The notes below the pieces were generated by a model, which saw only the letters and a list, made by a program, of their open reading frames with translations, made no database searches and was not told the origin of the DNA. Shown one piece after another: positions 19,313 through 32,201 of a stretch of 36,146 nucleotides of DNA. The translations under genes and the position numbers were made by a program. How positions within the stretch are numbered: position 1 is the first letter of the stretch; every line of letters begins with the position of its first letter. Source of the stretch: Priapulus caudatus (Eukaryota > Priapulida > Priapulimorpha > Priapulimorphida > Priapulidae); NCBI RefSeq assembly GCF_000485595.1, contig NW_014577129.1:132327-168472 (forward strand). Reading direction: 5' to 3'.

Positions 19313-19621
19313 CAATCGTGCCTTTTGATTGCCTACCATAGATTACTCGGGCAGTTCAACGAATGATGCTGCGCTCGCACCACACCATCACCGTCTCCAG
19401 TGTGCCATCTTACCTAGGCAGTTTGGTGAAAGCTGCGAAGCCAGCCTTGGAAGCAAATTTGTGCCTTTTGAATGCCTACCATAGATTACTCTGGCTGTTC
19501 AACCTAACGATGCTGCACTCACACCACACCATCACCACTGTCTCCAGTGTTATACTACCTATTATACCCTACCATCTTACCTAGGCAGTTTCGTGAAAGC
19601 TGCGAATCCGGCCTTGGAAGC
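19313..19621. repeat. Tandem duplication copying an exon end and its donor
   Basis: Two head-to-tail copies (about 19313-19452 and 19459-19621) share GTGCCTTTTGA.TGCCTACCATAGATTACTC, the ATGCTGC.CTC.CACCACACCATCACC segment, and CCATCTTACCTAGGCAGTTT.GTGAAAGCTGCGA. The second includes the real exon end at 19581. The first is a decoy of about 40 bp of exon plus the donor, ending in ..CTTGGAAGC. Confidence 0.9.
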
Positions 19622-19753
19622 TGCGAGGCGCCGCAAGGCGTGGAACTGGTTCTCTAGCTGCTCGCCTGTGATCCTGTCCTGATCGCCCTCCATCGTGAGC
19701 AGCGCTGCTAGCGCCGTGTAGATCAACTTCTCCTTGTTCTCCGCAAACAGACC
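19581..19753 (-). CDS. DNAJC13: DNAJC13 exon ([19 protein letters not shown]...)
   Basis: 173 bp, starts in phase 0 after ATGCAG and ends with AG of a split Arg codon before GTAAGA. Encodes [38 protein letters not shown] and AAFTKLP. Matches the family's DGLFSENKEKLI...[26 protein letters not shown]. The exon that should precede it (about 25 residues with FADAVFRFNANISYSG in vertebrates) was not found between here and 28822. Confidence 0.95.
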
Positions 19754-19850
19754 CTGCATGTACAACTATAGTTAGTAACTGGTAACGATGTGTGAGAGAG
19801 ACTTGGAGTGGCAACCTTGCATGTACAACTATAGTTAGTAACTGGTAACA
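19754..19850. repeat. Duplicated 3' splice-site segment
   Basis: GCATGTACAACTATAGTTAGTAACTGGTAAC occurs at 19756-19786 and again at 19818-19848. The first is the true acceptor and branch region for the exon at 19581-19753; the second is an intact decoy 62 bp upstream in the intron. Confidence 0.92.
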
Positions 19851-21104
19851 TCTCCATCTATCCCAGTCTGTCTTCTTCGTCGTGCAAACCTTTGATCCCG
19901 TCCATCCTAGCCTGTTTTCCCCGACATGCTAGCCTGTCTTCCTCATTCATATCAACCTGTTTACTCCCTTCATTCCAGTCTCTCAACATCTATGTATCCC
20001 TGTGTATACCCTCGTTCGCATAAACTTGAGCCCCCCCCCCCTAACACACACCATATACGTATCGCTGTTTTTCTGTCCGGCAGGAACCCGTCGTCATAAC
20101 AAAATTTCAGAGAAGATAAAACCCGAACCGTCATGAGATTAGTATACTGCGAAAAAGAAATTGAAAAAATATTCTGTGATGAAAGATGAAGAATGATTAA
20201 ATTCAAGAAGACGATTAAGAAACCGTTGCCAACGTGGTTGATGATGATCAATGGAAAATTAAGATTGGAGAGGGTGAAACGTCTTAAAATATAGAAGCAC
20301 GCGTGATATGATATGATAGACAAATGGGAACTGGCTTATATGGCACACGAGCGGGCGCGTATGAGCCATAGAATGGTATGAGCCAATTAACGTACGCGTC
20401 CGCGCACGTGCGCGCGGGTGTGCGTGACAGCGTGTACGCGCGCGCGCGCGTGTACAATGAAAAATGGCGGGCCAATCTCCAGTGAATGGAAGCCAAAGAA
20501 CTACTGAGAATTTGAAAACACTCTGGCAGTATAGTGATTACTAGTGAATGAGATCTCAATTCACTAACTATAGTAATTAATTAGTAGATATATTGTGACC
20601 AAGTGGTAAAACATACAGTTACAGCAGTCATGAGCAGATCGTATGATCGTATGATCTACTGCCCACTGGATATCAGATGGATATATCACTGTTATATCAG
20701 GATACAAATTTAGGATATATATTATATTATTACACGATTTAATATTAAATTATTACATAATATTGCATATAACGAAAATATATTTGTTATATATATAATT
20801 AATATATTAATTAAATATATAATATTATAAATATATAGTATATATATATATTATATATATATAATATATTATCAGGAGATATTATGCATAAATTATTAAT
20901 TGGTTGGAAAGTAACCGAGTTGTATTAAATTTAAAGAAAACAGAAAAACGATTTACAATATTGTTAAACCAAATTCATCATCTCTAATATTTTGTAGAAT
21001 AAATAATTTTGTTGTTTTAGCTTTATATAGCAATAACTGTTTTATTATGAAATAAATGTAAAACTGGGTATAATCTTTGCAGACACCGTAGTAAGAATAC
21101 TATC
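19851..21104. other. Intergenic/intronic stretch, AT-rich
   Basis: No gene seen. Contains a poly-C run (20029-20040), a CG/GT-rich alternating tract (20395-20455, GCGCGCGCGCGTGT) able to adopt Z-form, and a strongly AT-rich tract (20690-20880) made of TATATA and ATATTA. The start of UBE2V lies at the right end. Confidence 0.6.
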
Positions 21105-23160
21105 ATGGCCGCTCCCACAGGAACTGCAGGTAAATTGTATTGTGCGTAATATTTTATACATTCATACTGTAGTTACGGCGTTCGCATTATATTATTGTGA
21201 AGTATAATGGTCCATCGCTTAATGAGTATCACCAGGGATGTTTGTAATCTATCGTAAAAATTCAAGTAACCAACTTCCACAAGTAACAAGTACAACTAAC
21301 TAGCCTGCGAATCTGTGCCAGCTCAAACTCTCAATCACTACACTAGTAATATAATTGATAGTATTACTATTAACTATTATATTTAGTTCAAATATGTTGT
21401 AGAGCGGTGAACATGTATTATAATTTATATGTATTTAATATTGCACGTATTACTGTTTTGTATTACTATTATTAGTATTAGTATTACTGAGTACGTAGGC
21501 CTACGTAGGATTAATAGTAATACTATTACTTAGTATTACTAGTATTAGTATTATTACTTTTTAGTATTAAGATTACTATATCAGCAGTATTACTAGTTAG
21601 TAATAGTAATAAACCTAAAGTTATATTTGTCAACGTAGCCCTGTAGAAATTAAGGTCTGTGACAGTTAATTTCCGTTGTTTGATGTGGAGAAGGGTCCTG
21701 GAGCGCGTTTCACGAACTTCCGTTCGCTATTTTCTTTGCTATCTCCTCCGCTAACTCCCGAGTTGTCTGCTAAATAGCGGAGGACGCGTTTCACGAACGT
21801 CCGTTCGCTATTCCCTCCGCTAACTACCGAGTTTAGCGGACAACTTTAGCGGGAGCTCTGCCTGTCCCGCTAAGTTTAGCGGAGCACTCTATGGTGGAGA
21901 ACTTTAGCGGACGTTAGTGAAACGAGCTGATTGATTAATTCAGGAGATTTGTGATTTAAACTAGCAGTTACTTACCTCTACAGTAGCTAAAGTATTTGGT
22001 GTGTGAGGGGGCGGCTTTTTTGGCCATGTTAGTTATGGAGTCGACGCAACTGCCTCTTCATGTGCTCTTGCACATTGCTCTGGGTACTGGCAGATATGCA
22101 AGCAGCAAGGTTCTATGTTAATGTGCATGGCTGACAGTGTGTGATTTATTGAATGGAAACCTAAATGCTTGTTAATGCACTGAGCCTGCAAGTTTTGATC
22201 CTCGCTAACCTTTATCCCCTAAAATAATAGATAACAGGTAACAGACATACTAGGTCTATGTAGGCTAGACTTGAATATTAACAATTTTTGTTCTGTATAA
22301 TTTTTTATTGCAGTAGTACCTAGAAATTTTCGGCTGCTAGATGAATTGGAACAAGGTCAGAAGGGATGTGGCGATGGCACAATAAGTTGGGGCTTAGAAA
22401 ATGACGACGACATGACACTTACTAGTTGGTCTGGAATGATAATTGGCCCACCAAGGGTAAGTATTATATTTATTCCTAAATTTCCCAGAATTAGCTATAT
22501 TCACTCTTTTTGCAATCTCTATAGTCTAAAATAATGATCTAAAGGTAACATTTTATGAACTACACATTATCTTTCATCTTTATCGTTTTTCCAGACTGCA
22601 TATGAAGCTAGAATGTACAACTTGAAAATTGAGTGTGGTCCAAATTATCCAGAAGAGCCACCACATGTCAGGTTTATAACTAGGATAAATATGAATGGCA
22701 TTAATGTTCAAACTGGAATGGTAAATATTGATTTGTTTGTTAGTATTCAATTAGAAATTATTAAAGGTAGCTGCTTCTTTAAATTCAGTAAAAATACGCA
22801 ACTACTTTCAGTACGTCTGTGTACTCATCATCCGTCGATTTACCTCACTAATTACTTTGTTAATACTTCCATTTGCTTTTTTATTTTTACTACATTTTTA
22901 TGACATTGAAATACCGATTAGAGTGAGGTGCCAAAGAATCCTAGGGATCTTTTATGGTGCTAATAAGTAACCTGCAGTGCCTCTTTTCCTATCATGTAAT
23001 TCTTGTTTGCATTACACAGGTTGACAGACGCTCAGTACAGATCCTAACCCGCTGGCAGAGGAATTTCTCCATCAAGAACTTGCTGCAGGAGCTGCGTCGG
23101 TTGATGACGCTGAAGGAGAATGCGAAACTGCCGCAGCCCCCGGAAAGCAGCTCCTACTAG
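21105..23160 (+). CDS. UBE2V2: UBE2V (Mms2/Uev1A) ubiquitin E2 variant, complete
   Basis: Catalytically inactive E2 variant that pairs with Ubc13/UBE2N to build K63-linked ubiquitin chains in DNA-damage tolerance and signalling. Four exons, all GT-AG and in phase: 21105-21129 (MAAPTGTA), 22314-22456 ([20 protein letters not shown] through SGMIIGPPR), 22595-22720 ([20 protein letters not shown] through [12 protein letters not shown]) and 23020-23160 ([20 protein letters not shown], then [26 protein letters not shown] and TAG). The product is 144 residues, the usual family length. The conserved [24 protein letters not shown] and NMNGIN blocks are present, and there is no active-site Cys at the E2 position. 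UBE2V1 and UBE2V2 cannot be distinguished outside vertebrates, so the symbol is approximate. It lies opposite to and inside a DNAJC13 intron. Confidence 0.96.
21340..21620. repeat. ATT/ACT trinucleotide-rich tract
   Basis: Irregular runs of TATTACTATTAGTATTAGTATTACT in UBE2V intron 1, partly self-complementary around GTAGGCCTACGTAGG (21496-21510). Confidence 0.75.
21698..21935. mobile_element. MITE with GAGCGCGTTTCACGAAC termini
   Basis: The left end GAGCGCGTTTCACGAACTTC and the right end (read inward) CAGCTCGTTTCACTAACGTC are inverted repeats, followed by CCG..CGCTA. An internal direct repeat of the left end (CGCGTTTCACGAACGTCCGT at 21784-21803) and several TTTAGCGGA boxes in both orientations give a strongly folded structure. 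It sits in UBE2V intron 1. Confidence 0.65.
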
Positions 23161-27805
<4,645 letters not shown>

Positions 27806-28008
27806 TTATCGCCTGAAATTACATTACAATACAGATATCTTTGCACTACACTTATATAGCTATAAGGAGATCTACCATACAGACTACACAGCCAAATATG
27901 GAGAGGCCACGTTGAAAACCAGAACCGAAAACCAAAAGTTGTTCCGACCTCTAGCGGCGACAACAGCGAATAACAGCGCAATTCATCGGCAATTTTTCTC
28001 CCGCTTAC

Positions 28009-28081
28009 CTAGATTGATAGTCACATGATTGAAAATGGCACCGTTTGATTGGATGATGAATTGTACATTGGGGCGACTCAT
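28009..28081 (-). CDS. NUDT21: Possible NUDT21 first exon
   Basis: A frame starting ATG at 28081 reads MSRPNVQFIIQSNGAIFNHV then TINL(G) and stops at a good donor (GTAAGC). TINL is just what precedes YPLTNYTFG in NUDT21, and MS is the usual start. Against it: the G left over from this exon plus the G opening the exon at 27773 shifts the frame by one base, and it is about 16 residues shorter than vertebrate N termini. Confidence 0.35.
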
Positions 28082-28821
28082 TCGCCGACCCGGACACACT
28101 AGCCGAATGTAGTCGCGCGACTGAAATATTCGCCCGATTTTCGATACGGGCGATTCGCCCGGCTCAGTCGCCGGTGAAAATTGCCTAGTGTCTCGGGCTT
28201 GAGAAAACTATCTTTGCCCTTGCTATATGTTTACCGCTTAATCAGGACCACTGTTTAATCGGGTAATTTTCATGGTAACTGACCTGTCTTGATAAAGCGG
28301 GAACCACTGTATTGAAATTGAGTGTGGTTGTTCTCTGCTGTGAATTCGCACTGTTCAATGTTCTGCACCTGACTGAGCCAGTAACTAGTACTAGTAGTCG
28401 ATACCAGAGTAAGGGTAGTAAAAACCGTTAATCATAATAATAAAGTGATAATTCAGCATATAAACGTAGCCTAGTCTACCTACCGCTATCAACGACAAGT
28501 GCCGCAGAGCGACAGCGCTCAACTGATGTGTACTGTAGCCGGGTATTCTTCTGATAAACTCACTGGCAACCGAATCAAGTGCGCCCTCCCACTTTATCAT
28601 TATCATTATCATTACCTTTATCATTATCATTATCATTACCTTTATCATTATCTTTATCATTACCATTAACATTTTCATTATCATTATTACTACTGTTGTT
28701 GTTTTAGTCACATTACATTGGCGGCAAGTGTAAGAACATGAGCTTGCAAGCTCCTCACCATCGACTAAGTACTATTGCGGTAGTAGTCAGTGTAAGTCAC
28801 ACTAGCATTAGGTGTGCATAC
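28082..28821. other. Intronic stretch with repeats
   Basis: No exon seen. Holds self-complementary CGATTCGCCCGGCT/GGGCGAT motifs (28070-28195), a segment ending CGGGAACCACTGTA (28225-28315) resembling a DNA-transposon end, a short repeat shared with 2025-2065 (AAGTGCCGCAGAGCGACAGCGCTCA at 28498-28522) and a TTATCA/TTACCTTTATCA array (28595-28690). Confidence 0.55.
28595..28690. repeat. Hexanucleotide TTATCA microsatellite
   Basis: Repeated TTATCATTATCA interrupted by ACCTTTATCA and CATTAACA. The methionine/isoleucine-rich frame on the minus strand here is an artefact of it. Confidence 0.9.
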
Positions 28822-28988
28822 CTAACGGCTGTGTCAGGAACCTCAGGTGTACACTCTCCACCTCTTCGTCGACGGGCACCGTGAACGGCCCGAGACGATA
28901 ACCGCGCGGTGTCACGCACATCTTCACGTGCACGGCTCGATTCCCGGACGCTCGCACTCCATCTAGCACGCTAGCCAGCAGAGCGTCC
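28822..28988 (-). CDS. DNAJC13: DNAJC13 exon ([21 protein letters not shown]...)
   Basis: 167 bp; its first G completes an Arg codon from the exon at 29759-29850. Encodes [40 protein letters not shown] and [15 protein letters not shown] before a GTATGC donor. Matches the family's [22 protein letters not shown] and [14 protein letters not shown]. Confidence 0.95.
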
Positions 28989-29034
28989 CTAGAAACAGAC
29001 GGCAACTATCTGTCTGAGAGTTGAGCGAGAATAC

Positions 29035-29120
29035 AATATATATACATATATATATATATATAATATATATTATATATACATACAATACAATACATATATA
29101 TATATATATATGTATAAGTA
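29035..29120. repeat. TA dinucleotide microsatellite
   Basis: TATATA/TATACA runs with ACAATACAATACA interruptions in the intron next to the VRASGNR exon. Confidence 0.9.
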
Positions 29121-29758
29121 CGTAAAATATGAATTGAGTATGATTGATAAACGCCATCCGTTACAACGGGGCAACTCTTACATCTGACAACCATTTTGTA
29201 ATTGACACGCTTCGAGCCACGTCCTGCTTAGCACTTGCTGAAGGACATTAGTGAATTGTAGTTATATGTCACCTTTTAGTAAACCTCTTCATCATCAGCT
29301 ACAGAGCACGTTCATGCACACTGTATTACTGTATGTAAGCATGTGTTAATTACTATATGTTAGCATGCATTACTTATCCGTCTTTCAATAGAGCTGATGC
29401 GACCAATGCGTTTTGATATTCCGAGGTAAGCCAATTAGGTGACTAATTTATACTCAACTTCAGGACGTAATAAACTCCTTAAAATAAATATTTATCTCTT
29501 TCGTTCTTGCTCCCGCTCCCACTCCAAACCCCTGACCCTCCCCCCTCCTCGCCATTTCTCTCCCATTCCCTCTCTTACCCTTCCTCCCTGTCTCTCTCTC
29601 TTACTACCCTCCAACATGTAGTGTATCTTCCATAACTACATTACAAGACCATGGAAAAACTGTTAAGCTAAGTTTTTGTAACTTCACGAATCACCTGAGA
29701 ATATTTTGACTCATAGAGAAATCACCACAAAATGAGTTTGCCACATAGTAGCGCTTAC

Positions 29759-29850
29759 CTATCTGTAGATGTGTACGACCTGACCTGACCTTTCACGTAC
29801 TCAACAGAAAACATCTGTGGATTCCCTTGACTTCTAACTAATGCAAATAT
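29759..29850 (-). CDS. DNAJC13: DNAJC13 exon (IFALVRSQGNPQMFSVEYVKG...)
   Basis: 92 bp between TTTATAG and GTAAGC. Encodes IFALVRSQGNPQMFSVEYVK then GQVRSYTSTD, ending with AG of Arg. It aligns with the family's [31 protein letters not shown]. Too short for a long ORF; found by splice signals and similarity. Phases match both neighbours. Confidence 0.93.
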
Positions 29851-30051
29851 CTATAAACAACAAAACGAGCAACATCAGCCCACAGTACATCTAGAAATAC
29901 AATCTTGGAGTCAGTATAGAAATACACGGTAAATTTCATCAGGTTCGCAAGCAATATTACACACTAGCAGCAAAAGTATTTCGCATAAATTCACAATAAC
30001 TACAATACATACAATGAATCGCGAGTAATCGAATAATTTGCAGTCACTTAC

Positions 30052-30150
30052 ATCACATAAAGGTCTCAGCGTAACGATGTGGTACGTGGTAGGATCTCTC
30101 TCAATGAGACACGTCTCAGTGAGACACAAAAGCCGCCGCACGTGCTCATT
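30052..30150 (-). CDS. DNAJC13: DNAJC13 exon ([21 protein letters not shown]...)
   Basis: 99 bp, 33 codons, phase 0 to 0, between CATGTAG and GTAAGT. Encodes [20 protein letters not shown] and [13 protein letters not shown], matching [29 protein letters not shown]. Confidence 0.96.
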
Positions 30151-30287
30151 CTACATGACACAGAAAATATGTATTAACCAGATCCCGACAACATGGGACG
30201 GCATTAACACAAGTCACAACAACTACTGCAGCTGCAGAAACTGCCGCAAAGCATAATCACTATATGTTTTTACGCAAAAACACAAAT

Positions 30288-30529
30288 TTGTGCCGCAATT
30301 CTGCATTTCCTCCCTATACCTTCCAGCTTCGACATCCCAACTCGTTTTCGGATTACCCCCCCCCCCACGTCCCGAATATCGTCGTCACCGAAAAATCGTG
30401 ACCTAACATCAAGCGATTAAATTTTGTGCCCCAAATCTGTTTGACGGACGCACGGACGGACGCACGGACGCACCCCGGCCTCAATGAGATTCCTACAAGC
30501 TTCATCTGACTATTTACAGATGAGCTAAA
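30288..30529 (+). mobile_element. Dispersed repeat A, 3' partial copy
   Basis: Right half only: from TTTGTGCCGCAATTCTGCATTTCCTCCCTATACC, with an internal poly-C, through CCCGAATATCGTCGTC and the GACGGACGCACGGACG tract, to CATCTGACTATTTACAGATG then AGCTAA. The stem has one mismatch here. Confidence 0.75.
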
Positions 30530-30799
30530 AACACTACTCTTTCCAAAAGTATTATCAGGCCATTCAAGATCTTACTAGGCATCCCTACATACCATTTCCT
30601 ATATTTCACTCCTATATACAGATCATCTATGCTAAATCATCCCATATACATGTATCTATTCTCTAATATACATCTAATAATCTATACAGCATTTCCCTAT
30701 TGGATGTCAGAGAGGAGTAGACTTCGATATACAATGTGTTCCAGGGCAAGTGCTTACGATTGTTACGATGGTTAACTCCTTCTGCACGACAAAACTCAC

Positions 30800-30975
30800 C
30801 CAGCTTGAACGTCACTGACTTCTCGTCGCTAAACCTTTCCAAACTATGCTTAGCGCTGCAACGACTCGAACTCCCACGGTCCATTAGGGCAATATCTCAG
30901 GCTGCACCCCGACCCTCCAACGCGTGCTCGATCACACCTCTGCAAGATTCTTCACTGCGCTCAGAACGCGAAGAT
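30800..30975 (-). CDS. DNAJC13: DNAJC13 exon (SERSEESCRGVIEHA...LRYCPNGPWEFESLQR), two frame breaks
   Basis: Between TTTTCAG and GTGAGT. Piecewise translation gives SERSEESCRGVIEHALEG, then one frame over SLRYCPNGPWEFESLQR, then RFSDEKSVTFKLG. The order fits the family (FASEQREEIIKSAIDHAG, ISLRIRKEPLEFEQYL, KYSTDESITSL). The frame changes near GAGGGTCGGGG and in CAGCGCTAAGC. Sequence error or true decay cannot be told apart here; error is favoured because neighbouring exons are intact. Confidence 0.68.
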
Positions 30976-31538
30976 CTGAAAATCACATGACAATCAATTA
31001 CAGGGGGATTGAGAAGGCATCGAACACTTCTCGTCGGTCTGCTGGCTAACGATACGTCGAACATAACGACGAAGAATCAATGATAGCTATGTGGTTACTT
31101 ACGCATCCGACTAACTTACATATACTTACCTTAAGCTATATACTTGGCAATATTGAACGCGTAAAGTGATTACGTCACACAGTAAATAAGTAAAGAGTAA
31201 AAACAATTATTCCACAATTTTTCACAAAATCGTAAAAATGAATTCTGTTCACTTTTTAATGAATTAAATTGCTGCATTATACTTCCTATTTTACTATTCA
31301 TTCGAAGTGTGAACAAACACTCGTGACTCAATAGCAAGCATGTATATGTCGCGATCAATAAATCAAATTGCCCAGTTTTTTTGAATGTTTTAACTAGTTG
31401 AAAAAATAAAATCTATCAGGTAAGACTTTGGAGGAACAATTTAGTGCTATTAGTAACATACTAAATGAAAAAAAATTGCATACTACCATAGAAAATTTGT
31501 GACATAGTCAATCTTAAATTTTTACGGAAATCACTTAC

Positions 31539-31592
31539 CAGCCGTCCGAAATCCTCCGTAATGATACGGCGAAAAACCGCCCAGGTAGTCCT
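31539..31592 (-). CDS. DNAJC13: DNAJC13 small exon (DYLGGFSPYHYGGFRT...)
   Basis: 54 bp ending at a GTAAGT donor; an AAG acceptor within ATAAGAGGAC is used. Reads DYLGGFSPYHYGGF, matching the family's DYQGGFCILYGGFSRLHLF. The final bases CGGCTG plus ATCTTCGCG of the next exon give RLIFA, again fitting, but the phase is off by one. Confidence 0.6.
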
Positions 31593-32055
31593 CTTATCTA
31601 GAAACAAACATCCGAACAATGTAAACGTGCATAGAATACTACGATTTTTACCAACGTGCACCTCTTGCATACAAAGCTCTCCCCTATCAGCCCATTCTGG
31701 CCACAATTACTTGTAAGCATAGATACTTTGTAGCTACACCTAGAGTGCATGCCTAAACTACTTCGCCATTCTTTCTAACCTATACTCTTGGTTTAAATGC
31801 AACTCCAATAACTCGCAGCATATTGCAAACCACTTGGGCAGCACAGTGGCGAGCGGCCCATAAGAATGCTTCCATGCCTCTTCTCCACACATGTCTAAAG
31901 GTACACTACAGTCAGACTATAGACTTGCATATGCTTCTTTTATATGCGCTTATTAAAAATAGCAAAAATCAATAAAGTTACAAAACTCAGCATAAGACAC
32001 TTTCGTCCATTTGTATATTGATTAGTATACTCCTAAAACATATTTCTACCCGCAC

Positions 32056-32201
32056 CTGAAAAAATGCTTCTTTCTTTTACGCGTAGCGTAACAGAAGCAC
32101 CTTTCCGTTGTAAGTCCTTGATCTAAGCGAAGCTGCCCAACCTCAAAGCGAGTTGGTACCGCTTGTCAGACCAGTGATCCGGCTTGTCTGCATTCGTATT
32201 T
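32056..32201 (-). CDS. DNAJC13: DNAJC13 exon (KYECRQ-DHWSDKRYQLAL...), frame-broken
   Basis: Starts after TTTCAAG; KYECRQA, then DHWSDKRYQLALRLGSFA, then LDQGLTTERCFCYATR in successive frames. This follows the family's [43 protein letters not shown] in order. HWSD and DQ...TxxRCFCY are the anchors. At least two one-base breaks. Donor GTGCGG is tentative. Confidence 0.6.

Noticed and set aside
20395-20455. Promoter or regulatory role for the CG/GT alternating tract
   Set aside because: Only simple-sequence character is visible. It is about 650 bp from the UBE2V start with no further evidence.
21105-23160. Active ubiquitin-conjugating enzyme
   Set aside because: The sequence lacks the catalytic cysteine and the surrounding HPN-type active-site region, and it matches the E2-variant family end to end.
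28391-28711. Met/Ile/Lys-rich minus-strand frame
   Set aside because: Translation of the TTATCA microsatellite.
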